This document shows, one piece after another, positions 45,429-53,840 of a DNA stretch of 64,000 bases (the stretch's first letter is position 1; each line of letters starts with the position of its first letter). Under the pieces are notes generated by a model, which was not told the DNA's origin, did no database searches, and worked only from the letters and a program-made list of their open reading frames with translations. This DNA is from an uncultured Oscillospiraceae bacterium. Its GTDB lineage: Bacteria; Bacillota; Clostridia; Oscillospirales; Oscillospiraceae. A program made the position numbers and the translations under genes. The stretch is taken from NCBI GenBank assembly GCA_947626345.1, contig CANQSF010000009.1:1-64000 (forward strand), read 5' to 3'.

Positions 45429-45999
45429 TCCGGCGGTATTTGTCCGCTCCGCCGGGAAAAAGGACGACTTTATCCGGGACGACCGGCCGCAGGTGGTGTT
45501 CGCAGGCAAGTCCAACGTGGGCAAGAGCTCGGTGATCAACTGCCTGCTGGGCCGGAAGGACCTGGCCCGGGTGGGCGCGGCCCCCGGCAAGACCACCAAC
45601 GTGAACTACTTTCTGGTGGGCGGGAAGGTCTGGTTCGTGGATCTGCCCGGCTACGGCTATGCCCGCCGCCCCCAGGCGGAGATCGACCGCTGGGGAAGGC
45701 TCATGGAGGATTTCTTCGCCGACAGCCAGCGCTTCACCGTGGGCGTGCAGATCCTGGACGGACGGCACGCCCCCACGGAGCTGGACCGGATGATGGCCGG
45801 GCTCTTCGCCGGGAGCGGCCGGCCCTGGATCGCCGTGGCCAACAAGTGGGACAAGCTGAAGCGCTCGGAGATGGAGCCCAACCTGGCCCTGATCCGCGAG
45901 ACGCTGCGCTTGGACGCGGACACGCCGCTGCTGCCCTTTTCGGCAGAAAAGCGCACGGGACGGGACGAACTGTTGGGCGCGATAAGCGCACGGGTGTGA
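45415..45999 (+). CDS. engB: Ribosome biogenesis GTPase EngB
   Basis: A 194-residue GTPase (YsxC/YihA family) for 50S assembly: G1 [10 protein letters not shown]3 DLPGYGYA, G4 NKWDKL. It overlaps lon and is followed one base later by an M50 protease gene. Confidence 0.96.
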   Translation: MLKTDPAVFVRSAGKKDDFIRDDRPQVVFAGKSNVGKSSVINCLLGRKDLARVGAAPGKTTNVNYFLVGGKVWFVDLPGYGYARRPQAEIDRWGRLMEDFFADSQRFTVGVQILDGRHAPTELDRMMAGLFAGSGRPWIAVANKWDKLKRSEMEPNLALIRETLRLDADTPLLPFSAEKRTGRDELLGAISARV

Positions 46000-46000
46000 A

Positions 46001-46681
46001 ATGGAAGAGTTTGGAAACATTTTTCGCAATCTGGACTGGTCGGTGCTGACGGACATGCTGTTTTCCGTGGTGCCGGCGCTCTTGTGCATCACGCTCCACG
46101 AGCTGGCCCACGGCTACACGGCCTATAAGCTGGGGGACAACACCGCCATGCTGGCGGGCAGGCTCACCCTGAACCCACTGCGCCACATCGACCCCTGGGG
46201 CCTGGTGATGATGGTGCTGTTCCGCTTCGGTTGGGCCAAGCCCGTGCCGGTGGATATGCGCCACTTCGACAAGCCCCGCCAGGGCATGGCCATCACGGCC
46301 CTGGCCGGGCCGGTGATGAACGTGCTGATCACAGCTGTGTTCATCTTCCTTTACGGGCTACTGTATACGCCGCTGTACATAAAGGGCGGGGCCTTTGCCC
46401 AGAGCCTTTTTCAGATGATCGTGACCACGGGGTATCTGTCCCTGTCCCTGGCGGTGTTCAATCTCATCCCCATCTCGCCCCTGGACGGATCGAAGGTGCT
46501 GTTTGCGTTTTTGAGCGACAGCGCCTATGCCAAGCTGATGCGCTATGAGCGCTACGGGATGATCATCGTGATGCTGCTGGTGATCACCGGCGCCGTGTCC
46601 GGGGTGCTGTCCACCGTGGTGAACTGGCTGTATGACAGGCTCTTCTTTATCGCGGAATTTGCCTTCGATCTGGTGAACTGA
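46001..46681 (+). CDS. Site-2 protease family membrane protein (M50)
   Basis: A 226-residue polytopic membrane protein with HELAHG near residue 33 and the partner motif NLIPISPLDGSK. It belongs to the short M50 group commonly encoded directly before scpA in Firmicutes (YwhC/FtsH-like context). Its substrate is unknown. One base separates it from engB and three from scpA, so it is part of the operon. Confidence 0.88.
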   Translation: MEEFGNIFRNLDWSVLTDMLFSVVPALLCITLHELAHGYTAYKLGDNTAMLAGRLTLNPLRHIDPWGLVMMVLFRFGWAKPVPVDMRHFDKPRQGMAITALAGPVMNVLITAVFIFLYGLLYTPLYIKGGAFAQSLFQMIVTTGYLSLSLAVFNLIPISPLDGSKVLFAFLSDSAYAKLMRYERYGMIIVMLLVITGAVSGVLSTVVNWLYDRLFFIAEFAFDLVN

Positions 46682-46684
46682 GCT

Positions 46685-47467
46685 ATGGAGAATCCCACCT
46701 TTCACCTGGAGGGGGTCATCAGGACAAAGGAGGAGATGCAGGACTTTGAAGGTCCGCTGACCCTGATCCTGATGCTCCTGGCGAAAAACAAAATAGAGAT
46801 CCGGGACATCAAGATCGCGGACATCCTGGACCAGTATCTGGCCTGGCTGGCGAAGATGCAGGAGATGGACCTGGAGGTGGCCAGCGAGTTCGTGCAGATG
46901 GCCTCCCACCTGGTGTACATCAAGACCCGGACCCTGCTGGCCGGCACGGAGGAGGTCTCCGAGCTGGAACTGCTCATGACCAGCCTGGAGCAGCTGCATA
47001 TGCGCGACAGCTTTGCCGCGGTGAAGGAGCGCATCCCCGCCATGGGCAAGGCGCTGGAGCAGGGGGCGCTGCTGTATTCCACGCCCGGCGAGCCCATGCC
47101 CCGGTATGGGGAGTATGACTATCACCACCAGGGCTGGGAGCTGCTGGCCGCTCTGGCGGGAATGATGCAAAAGGGCGTGCCCGCCCGGGAGGAGGAGACG
47201 TCCGTGTCCGTCCCCCGGCCCATCGTCTACTCCGTGCAGGCCAAGAGCCGCCAGCTCATCGGCTTTCTGCGCAAAAGCGGAAAGGCGAGCCTGCGCCAGC
47301 TGTACGACATGGCGTCGAGCCGCTCGGAGGTGGTCGCCACGTTCCTGGCGCTGCTGACCATGTGTTCCATGGGGAGCGTGACCATCGACCGGGAGGGCGA
47401 GGATTACACCGTGTGCTTCACCGGCGGCGACACAGAGGCCATTTTGGAGAGCATCGATTATGGATAA
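46685..47467 (+). CDS. scpA: Segregation and condensation protein A
   Basis: A 260-residue kleisin subunit of the SMC-ScpAB condensin. The N-terminus with FEGPLTLIL and the helical KNKIEIRDIKIADILDQYL stretch are typical. It overlaps scpB by eight bases. Confidence 0.94.
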   Translation: MENPTFHLEGVIRTKEEMQDFEGPLTLILMLLAKNKIEIRDIKIADILDQYLAWLAKMQEMDLEVASEFVQMASHLVYIKTRTLLAGTEEVSELELLMTSLEQLHMRDSFAAVKERIPAMGKALEQGALLYSTPGEPMPRYGEYDYHHQGWELLAALAGMMQKGVPAREEETSVSVPRPIVYSVQAKSRQLIGFLRKSGKASLRQLYDMASSRSEVVATFLALLTMCSMGSVTIDREGEDYTVCFTGGDTEAILESIDYG

Positions 47468-48086
47468 AATGGAATTGAAAAGCGGCATCGAGGCCATCCT
47501 GTTCGCCTCCGGAGAGCCGGTCAGGGCCGACAGGATCGCCGTGGTGCTGGACGCCGGCGAGGAAGAGGTGCTGCAGGCGGGCGCGGAGCTGGCGGAGGAA
47601 TATGAGGCCGCGGGGCGGGGCATCCGCATCGTGCGGCTGAACGACAGCCTGCAGATGCACAGCGCCCCGGAGCATGCCGCGGCCATCACCCGCGCTCTGG
47701 AGCAGCGCCGGCCGCCGAAGCTCTCCGCCGCGTCCCTGGAGGTGCTGGCCATCGTGGCCTACTTCCAGCCGGTGACCCGGGCTTACATCGAGCAGATGCG
47801 GGGCGTGGACAGCTCCTATACCGTGGGCGTGCTCACGGAGCGGGGCATGATCGAGCCCTGCGGCCAGCTGGAGGCGGTGGGCCGGCCCACACTGTATCGG
47901 ACCACGGAGCTTTTTCTGCGGACGATGGGGGTGTCCAGCCTAGAGGAGCTGCCGCCGCTGCCGGAGATGAGCAGCAGTGACGCGGCGATGCAGCTGCAGC
48001 AGAAGGTCGATGCCCTGCGCGCGGCGGAGGAGGTGCAGGCGGAGCTGGCGGAAGAGACGCCGGAGGCGGTACATACCCAAACGTAA
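47460..48086 (+). CDS. scpB: Segregation and condensation protein B
   Basis: A 208-residue winged-helix partner of ScpA. Signatures are IEAILFASGEPV at the start and EVLAIVAYFQPVTRA in the middle. It binds ScpA and SMC on the chromosome. Length is standard. Confidence 0.94.
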   Translation: MDKMELKSGIEAILFASGEPVRADRIAVVLDAGEEEVLQAGAELAEEYEAAGRGIRIVRLNDSLQMHSAPEHAAAITRALEQRRPPKLSAASLEVLAIVAYFQPVTRAYIEQMRGVDSSYTVGVLTERGMIEPCGQLEAVGRPTLYRTTELFLRTMGVSSLEELPPLPEMSSSDAAMQLQQKVDALRAAEEVQAELAEETPEAVHTQT

Positions 48087-48103
48087 GGGAGGCCACAGCC
48101 GCG

Positions 48104-48652
48104 TTGCGTTTGCTCATCGCCCTGGCCGCGCTGGTCGCCGCGGCGGATCTCGTCCTGATGACGCCGGTGCGCGTCCATCTCCGCTTCAGCGGCGGGAAAC
48201 TGTCCGTCACGGCGGAGATCGGCCCGATGCGGCTCTGGCCGCGGAAAAAGGCGCGGCGGCAGGGGACCGGGAGGAAAAAGAGCCTTCTGCGCCGTGTGCC
48301 GTCAAGGGTCCTGTGCGCCGGCGTCCGCCGGGGACTGGGCGCGGCGGCGAGGCTCCTGCGCCGGACGCGGCTGACCGCGCTGCGGGTGCGCTTCACGGCG
48401 GGCGGAGACGATCCTTACCGGGCCGCCATGGCCTACGGTCGTGCGGGCCTTGCACTGGAGGGCATAGGCAGGCTGTGTGTTGGCAGCGCAGCGGACGCGG
48501 ACCTGCGGGCGGAGATGGTTCCGGGAGGCCGGACGCAGCTGGACGCCGAGGTACGCGCCGCCGCCCGGCTGGGCACGGTGGCGTGGGCGGCGGCCGGTTT
48601 TTCTTTTGCCGTTTTGCGGGAATACTACTGTTACAAAAAAACGGAAGGATGA
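48104..48652 (+). CDS. DUF2953 protein
   Basis: A 182-residue protein starting at TTG with aagggagg 11 bases upstream. A hydrophobic N-terminus (about 2-20) is followed by a highly basic segment (RKKARRQGTGRKK) and the TALRVRFTAGGDDPYRAA stretch typical of DUF2953. These proteins sit next to ytfJ in many clostridia and are suspected in spore or envelope biology. Extremely GC-rich. Confidence 0.75.
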   Translation: MRLLIALAALVAAADLVLMTPVRVHLRFSGGKLSVTAEIGPMRLWPRKKARRQGTGRKKSLLRRVPSRVLCAGVRRGLGAAARLLRRTRLTALRVRFTAGGDDPYRAAMAYGRAGLALEGIGRLCVGSAADADLRAEMVPGGRTQLDAEVRAAARLGTVAWAAAGFSFAVLREYYCYKKTEG

Positions 48653-48659
48653 CGCAAAT

Positions 48660-49049
48660 ATGGCAGAACGAGCGGTGGGCGAGCTGATGGAGGGCGCCAT
48701 GGAGAAGATCCGCGGCATGGTGGACCCGGACACGGTCATCGGCACGCCGATGACCACCCCGGACGGCACCACGCTGATCCCTGTGTCCAGGCTCTCTTTT
48801 GGCTTCGCCTCCGGCGGCAGCGACAGGAACGCCGGGGCCAAGACCGGGATCTGGGGCGGCGGCAGCGCTGCGGTCAAGGTGGAGCCGGTGGGCTTTCTCC
48901 TGAACAAGGGCGGCTCCAGCCGGATGCTGGCCATCCAGCCGCCCGCCTTTTCCACGGCGGACCGGCTGCTGGACATGGTGCCGGAGCTGCTGGAGCAGCT
49001 GGAGCGGTATCTGGACAAGGCGGGGAAAAAGGCCCCGGGCCAGGGTTAG
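48660..49049 (+). CDS. ytfJ: Spore protein YtfJ/GerW family
   Basis: A 129-residue protein; start MAERAVGELM with GGAAGGATGAC upstream. Glycine-rich central motifs (FGFASGGSD, GIWGGGSAA) and the later VGFLL are family marks. In Bacillus the homologue is needed for germination (GerW). Its presence supports a spore-forming host. Confidence 0.9.
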   Translation: MAERAVGELMEGAMEKIRGMVDPDTVIGTPMTTPDGTTLIPVSRLSFGFASGGSDRNAGAKTGIWGGGSAAVKVEPVGFLLNKGGSSRMLAIQPPAFSTADRLLDMVPELLEQLERYLDKAGKKAPGQG

Positions 49050-49069
49050 ATCGTCCCATATGCGGCAAG

Positions 49070-49099
49070 AATAAGCACTGCTGAAAGGCGGTGCTTATT
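49070..49099 (+). promoter_or_regulatory. Hairpin holding the dacF ribosome-binding site
   Basis: AATAAGCACTGC pairs with GCGGTGCTTATT over 12 bp (one wobble) around the loop TGAAAG, ending exactly at the base before ATG 49100. The ribosome-binding bases AAAGG lie in the loop and top of the stem. Confidence 0.6.
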
Positions 49100-50206
49100 A
49101 TGAACATGAAACGATGGCTGGCGGCTGTGCTGACCGCGGCGCTGCTGTTGCTGCCCCGAGGCGGGACCGCCTGCGCGGCGGAGGAGGAGCCCAAGGAGCT
49201 GGCATGCCACGCCGGCGTGCTGATGGACGCCGCCAGCGGCCGGGTGCTGTGGCAGCGGGAGGCGGACGAGCGGGCGCTCATCGCCTCTACCACCAAGATC
49301 ATGACCGCCCTGGTGGCGCTGGAGCACTGTGATCTGCACGCGGAGGTGACGGTGGACCCGGCCTGGACCGGTATCGAGGGGTCCAGCATGTATCTGGCCC
49401 CCGGCCAGATCATCACGGTAGAGGAGCTGTTATACGGACTGATGCTGGCCTCCGGCAATGACGCGGCGGAGGCCCTGGCTGCGGTGACGGCCGGCTCCGA
49501 CGACGCCTTCGCCGCCCTCATGAACGAAAAGGCCCAGGAGCTGAGCTGCGCCAACACCCACTTCGTCAACGCCAGCGGCCTGGATGACGCCGAGCACTAC
49601 GCCAGCGCCTACGACCTGGCCCTCATCACCCGGGCGGCGCTGGAAAACCAGGATCTCCGGCGGATCGTCTCCACCGTGTCGAAGACAGTGGGGGACAACA
49701 CCTTCGTCAACCACAACCGCCTGCTGCGGGAGTGCGAAGGCGTGTTCGGCGTGAAGACGGGCTATACCAAGGCCGCCGGCCGGACCCTGGTCACCGCCTG
49801 CGAGCGGGAGGGGATCACTCTTATCTGCGTGACCCTGTCGGACCCGAACGACTGGGACGACCATAAAGCGCTGTACGACTGGGCCTACCGCCGCTATGAC
49901 CGCAGCGACGTGCTGGCGGGACGGGACTGGTCCGTGCCGGTGATCGGCGGCGAGCGGGAGTCGGTCCGGGTGGCGGCGCAGGAGGGACTGTTCGTGGTGC
50001 ACGCTTCGTCCGAGCCCATCCGGGTGGAGTACCGGCTGCCCGCCTTCGTCCACGCGGAGGTGACGGCCGGCGCGCCCTGCGGCGAGGCTGTGGCCTATGT
50101 GGACGGCGTCGAGGTGGGCGGCGCGGCGCTGGTGTACGCGGAGGACGTGGCTCGATCGGAGAAGACGCCCACCCTCTGGGAGCGGTTCCTGGAGATGGTG
50201 AGCTGA
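49100..50206 (+). CDS. D-alanyl-D-alanine carboxypeptidase (DacF-type)
   Basis: A 368-residue penicillin-binding protein that trims peptidoglycan stems. A signal peptide (residues 1-27) is followed by the catalytic STTKIM, ASGND and VKTGYT motifs. A C-terminal domain precedes a short amphipathic tail (WERFLEM) that can anchor it to the membrane. The ATG at 49100 is preferred over a GTG inside the hairpin. The gene lies next to ytfJ, which fits a sporulation role, but vegetative function is equally possible. Confidence 0.92.
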   Translation: MNMKRWLAAVLTAALLLLPRGGTACAAEEEPKELACHAGVLMDAASGRVLWQREADERALIASTTKIMTALVALEHCDLHAEVTVDPAWTGIEGSSMYLAPGQIITVEELLYGLMLASGNDAAEALAAVTAGSDDAFAALMNEKAQELSCANTHFVNASGLDDAEHYASAYDLALITRAALENQDLRRIVSTVSKTVGDNTFVNHNRLLRECEGVFGVKTGYTKAAGRTLVTACEREGITLICVTLSDPNDWDDHKALYDWAYRRYDRSDVLAGRDWSVPVIGGERESVRVAAQEGLFVVHASSEPIRVEYRLPAFVHAEVTAGAPCGEAVAYVDGVEVGGAALVYAEDVARSEKTPTLWERFLEMVS

Positions 50207-50223
50207 AGGGGAAGGAGAAGAGC

Positions 50224-50934
50224 ATGAAGCAGCGGCTGCAGAAGCTGATATCCGGCGCGGGCATCGCCTCCCGGCGCGGCGCGGAGCAGATGATCGCCGC
50301 GGGGCGGGTGACCGTGAACGGCGAGAGGGCATCGGTGGGCATGAGCGCCGACCCGGAGACGGACGACGTGCGGGTGGACGGCGCGCCTGTGCGCCTCCCG
50401 GCCCGGCACCGGTACATAGTTCTCAACAAGCCCCGGGGGCATGTGACCACCCTCAGCGATGACCGCGGCCGGCCCACGGCGGCCCAGCTGGTGGCGGACG
50501 CAGGGGGGAGGGTCTATCCCGTGGGCCGGCTGGATATGGACTCGGAGGGACTGCTCATCTTCACCGACGACGGCCAGGCGGCCAACGCCCTGATGCACCC
50601 GTCCCATCAGGTGGACAAGGTCTATACCGTGTTCGTCCACGGCGGGGATATCCCCGGCGGCCTCGCCGCGCTGCGAACCATGGACAGCCTGGAAGGAGAG
50701 CCCATCGCCCGGCCGAAAGTGACGCTCATCGAGCGGCAGGGGGACAGGGCGGAGATCCAAATGGTGATCCACGAGGGGAAAAACCGCCAGATCCGCCGGA
50801 TGTGCGCTGCATGCGGGCTGCGGATCGAGCGCCTGGTGCGCATCGCCGAGGGGCCGGTGACGCTGGGTGACCTGCCGGCGGGGAAGTGGCGCTATATGAC
50901 GGCGGATGAGGTACGATTCCTGCAAAAAAGCTGA
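50224..50934 (+). CDS. RsuA/RluB-family pseudouridine synthase
   Basis: A 236-residue enzyme. The N-terminal S4 RNA-binding domain (KLISGAGIASRRGAEQ) is followed by the synthase core with catalytic Asp104 in VGRLDMDSEGL. Members modify 23S (RluB) or 16S (RsuA) rRNA; the scpAB neighbourhood favours RluB. A strong aaggagaag site precedes the ATG. Confidence 0.93.
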   Translation: MKQRLQKLISGAGIASRRGAEQMIAAGRVTVNGERASVGMSADPETDDVRVDGAPVRLPARHRYIVLNKPRGHVTTLSDDRGRPTAAQLVADAGGRVYPVGRLDMDSEGLLIFTDDGQAANALMHPSHQVDKVYTVFVHGGDIPGGLAALRTMDSLEGEPIARPKVTLIERQGDRAEIQMVIHEGKNRQIRRMCAACGLRIERLVRIAEGPVTLGDLPAGKWRYMTADEVRFLQKS

Positions 50935-50991
50935 TCATTTCCCGGATCAGCGGCCTGTTTTGCAAGGAGAAGAAAAATTTTCCGGGGATAC

Positions 50992-51020
50992 TTGCATTTT
51001 TCAGCTTCGGCCGCTATGAT
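50992..51020 (+). promoter_or_regulatory. Promoter of the MurR/RpiR-cmk-ispH operon
   Basis: TTGCAT (50992-50997), a 17-bp spacer and TATGAT (51015-51020). Confidence 0.65.
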
Positions 51021-51056
51021 AGAGTGGCGTAAGATCCTCGCGCCAAGGAGACGGAA

Positions 51057-51920
51057 ATGGAAAAAGATATCCTTTCTCTGATGAACGACAGCAGCCGCCG
51101 CCTCTCCAAGGGACAGCGGCTCATCGCCCGGTTCATCACGGAGAACTACGATAAAGCCGCGTTCATGACGGCGGGAAAGCTGGGGCGGACGGTGGGCGTG
51201 AGCGAGTCCACTGTGGTGCGCTTTGCCACGGAGATGGGCTTCGACGGCTACCCCGGCATGCGCCGGGCCATGCAGGAGATGGTCCGCAGCCGCCTGACCA
51301 GCGTGCAGCGTATCGCCGTGGCCAAGGACATGATGGACGGAGCGGACGTGATGAAGACCGTCATGACCTCCGACGTGGAGAAGCTGCAGAGCACCCTGGA
51401 GGAGATCGACCGGGACAGCTTCACCGCCGCGGTGGACGCCATCGCAGGGGCAAAGCATCTCTACATCGTGGGGATGCGATCCTCCGCGTCCCTGGCCAGC
51501 TTCATGGGCTTTTACATGAACCTGCTGGTGCAGGACGTGCGCCTGGTCCACGACACCACCGCCAACGAGGTGTACGAGCAGATCATGCACATCGGCCCGG
51601 GGGACGTGTACATGGGCATCAGCTATCCCCGGTATTCCGCCGGGTCCTTGAAGGCCATGCAGTTTGCCAAGGGCCGGGGCGCCACGGTCATCGCCCTGAC
51701 CGACAACGACAATTCTCCCTTCGCCCCGCTGGCGGACATCAAGCTCTATGCCAAGAGCGACATGGTGTCCTTCCTGGACTCCCTGGTGGCCCCCATGAGC
51801 GTCATCAACGCCCTGATCGTGGCCGTGGCCTCCCGGAAGCGGGACTCTCTGGACGAGACGTTCGGCTATCTGGAGAGCCTGTGGAGCGAGTACGGCGTGT
51901 TCACCGGCAGTGAGAGCTGA
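51057..51920 (+). CDS. MurR/RpiR family transcriptional regulator
   Basis: A 287-residue regulator with an N-terminal helix-turn-helix (LGRTVGVSESTVVRFATEMGF, about 40-60) and a C-terminal SIS sugar-phosphate-binding domain (from about 130, with GMRSSASLA). Such proteins sense amino-sugar or sugar phosphates. Here it heads an operon with core genes, not sugar catabolism, so its target is unclear. Start follows caaggag. Confidence 0.92.
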   Translation: MEKDILSLMNDSSRRLSKGQRLIARFITENYDKAAFMTAGKLGRTVGVSESTVVRFATEMGFDGYPGMRRAMQEMVRSRLTSVQRIAVAKDMMDGADVMKTVMTSDVEKLQSTLEEIDRDSFTAAVDAIAGAKHLYIVGMRSSASLASFMGFYMNLLVQDVRLVHDTTANEVYEQIMHIGPGDVYMGISYPRYSAGSLKAMQFAKGRGATVIALTDNDNSPFAPLADIKLYAKSDMVSFLDSLVAPMSVINALIVAVASRKRDSLDETFGYLESLWSEYGVFTGSES

Positions 51921-53148
51921 CGGGGTGATCGTGGGCGGGGGCGCCGCGGGCATGATGGCCGCCGTCACCGCCGCCGAGCGGGGGATGCGGGTGCTGCTGG
52001 TGGAGCCGAACCGCCAGCTGGGCCGAAAGGTGCGCATCAGCGGCAAGGGCCGCTGCAACCTCACCAACGACTGCGACGTCAGGGGCGTGCTGGCCAACGT
52101 GCCCACCAACCCAAAGTTTTTATACAGCGCCCTCACCGCCTTCCCGCCGGAGAAGGTCATGGCGTTTTTCGAGGACCTGGGCGTGCCGCTGAAGACCGAG
52201 CGGGGCGGCCGGGTGTTCCCGGTGTCTGACAGCGCCCACGACGTGGCAGACGCGCTCGCCGCGCGGATGCAGGCGCTGGGCGTGGAGCACGTCCACGGCC
52301 GGGCCGTGCGGATCGTCACTGGCCCCGCGGGGGCCGTGACCGGCGTGGAGACCGAGCGGGGCGTCATCGACTGCCGGTGGGCCGTGCTCAGCACGGGGGG
52401 CGTGTCCTATCCCGCCACCGGCTCCACCGGCGACGGCTACGCCATGGCGGCTGCGCTGGGGCACAAAATCGTTTCTCCGCGGGGCTCGCTGGTGCCGCTG
52501 GAGAGCGACGCGCCCTATTGCGCCGCCCTGGCGGGCCTGTCGCCCCGAAACGTGGATCTGACACTTTTGGAGGACGGAAAGGCCCTGTGGAAGCAGCGGG
52601 GGGAGATGCTCTTTGCCCACTTCGGCGTCACCGGACCGCTGGTGCTGTCTGCCAGCGCCCACATCCGCCGCTGGGGCGACAGGCGCTATGCCCTCGCCAT
52701 CGACTTTAAGCCCGCCCTGGATGAGGAGAAGCTGGACGGCCGCATCCGCCGGGACCTGGAGAAATACGCCAACCGGGATATGGCCAACGCCCTGGCCGAG
52801 CTGGCTCCCCGGGTGCTGATCCCGGTGCTGCTGGAGCTGGCGGATATCCTGCCGGAGGAGAAGGCCCATGATCTGACCCGGGAGCAGCGCCGGGCGCTGG
52901 GCCGCATGCTGAAGGCATTCCCCGTGCCCCTCACCGGTCCCCGGCCGGTGGCGGAGGCCATCGTCACCGCCGGCGGCGTGGATGTGAAGGAAGTGGACCC
53001 CCGCACCATGATGAGCAAGCTGGTCCCGGGGCTCTTCTTTGCCGGGGAGATCCTGGACGTGGACGCCTACACAGGCGGATTCAATCTGCAGATCGCATGG
53101 GCCACCGGCCGCATGGCCGGCATGGCCGTAGGAGGAGGATCGACTTGA
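51910..53148 (+). CDS. BaiN/HI0933-type FAD-dependent oxidoreductase
   Basis: A 412-residue flavoprotein. The FAD motif is VGGGAAGMMAA, followed by GRKVRISGKGRCNLTN, the family signature, and an ending GFNLQIAWATGRMAG. A GTG start at 51910 overlaps the regulator by 11 bases; GTG 51925 is an alternative. Its physiological substrate is not known; some clostridial relatives act on bile acids, but that is not implied here. Confidence 0.9.
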   Translation: MRADGVIVGGGAAGMMAAVTAAERGMRVLLVEPNRQLGRKVRISGKGRCNLTNDCDVRGVLANVPTNPKFLYSALTAFPPEKVMAFFEDLGVPLKTERGGRVFPVSDSAHDVADALAARMQALGVEHVHGRAVRIVTGPAGAVTGVETERGVIDCRWAVLSTGGVSYPATGSTGDGYAMAAALGHKIVSPRGSLVPLESDAPYCAALAGLSPRNVDLTLLEDGKALWKQRGEMLFAHFGVTGPLVLSASAHIRRWGDRRYALAIDFKPALDEEKLDGRIRRDLEKYANRDMANALAELAPRVLIPVLLELADILPEEKAHDLTREQRRALGRMLKAFPVPLTGPRPVAEAIVTAGGVDVKEVDPRTMMSKLVPGLFFAGEILDVDAYTGGFNLQIAWATGRMAGMAVGGGST

Positions 53149-53840
53149 CCGAACGCGTTTTTTCCGTGGCCATCGACGGCCCCGCCGGCGCGGGCAAGAG
53201 CACCATCGCCAAGGCGGTGGCGGCCCGGTGCGGCTTCGTGTATGTGGACACCGGGGCCATCTACCGGACGGTGGGTCTGGCGGTGCGCCGGGCGGGGAGG
53301 GACCCCCATGATCCCGCCGTGGTAGCGCCGCTGCTGCCGGCGCTGGCCATATCCTTCGACTATGGCGCCGACGGCGCGCAGCGGATGCACCTGAATGGGG
53401 AGGACGTGTCGGCCGCCATCCGCACGCCGGAGATGAGCATGTATGCCTCGGCGGTGTCGGCGCTGCCTCAGGTGCGGGCGTTCCTGCTGGATATGCAGCG
53501 GGACACCGCCCGCCGCCAGAGCGTGGTCATGGACGGCCGGGACATCGGCACGGTGGTGCTGCCCCAGGCGGATCTGAAGATCTTCCTCACGGCCTCCCCG
53601 GAGGCCCGGGCCCGCCGCCGTCTGGCGGAGCTGAACGCCAAGGGGGACAAGAGCACCCTGGACGAAGTGGCCGCGGACATGGCCCGGCGGGACCATGACG
53701 ACGCCACCCGGGCCGCCGCGCCCCTGCGGGCGGCGGAGGACGCGGTGACGGTGGACACCTCGGACATGACCCTGGAGGAGAGCATCGAAACGGTATGCCG
53801 CCTGGTGCGGGAGCGCATGGTGGAGCGAGGCGAAAGATGA
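53145..53840 (+). CDS. cmk: Cytidylate kinase
   Basis: A 231-residue CMP/dCMP kinase: P-loop DGPAGAGKST, then DTGAIYRT and MDGRDIGT. The TTG start at 53145 follows a very strong GGAGGAGG and overlaps the flavoprotein stop by four bases. It is followed directly by ispH-S1, the normal clostridial order apart from an absent plsC. Confidence 0.95.
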   Translation: MTERVFSVAIDGPAGAGKSTIAKAVAARCGFVYVDTGAIYRTVGLAVRRAGRDPHDPAVVAPLLPALAISFDYGADGAQRMHLNGEDVSAAIRTPEMSMYASAVSALPQVRAFLLDMQRDTARRQSVVMDGRDIGTVVLPQADLKIFLTASPEARARRRLAELNAKGDKSTLDEVAADMARRDHDDATRAAAPLRAAEDAVTVDTSDMTLEESIETVCRLVRERMVERGER

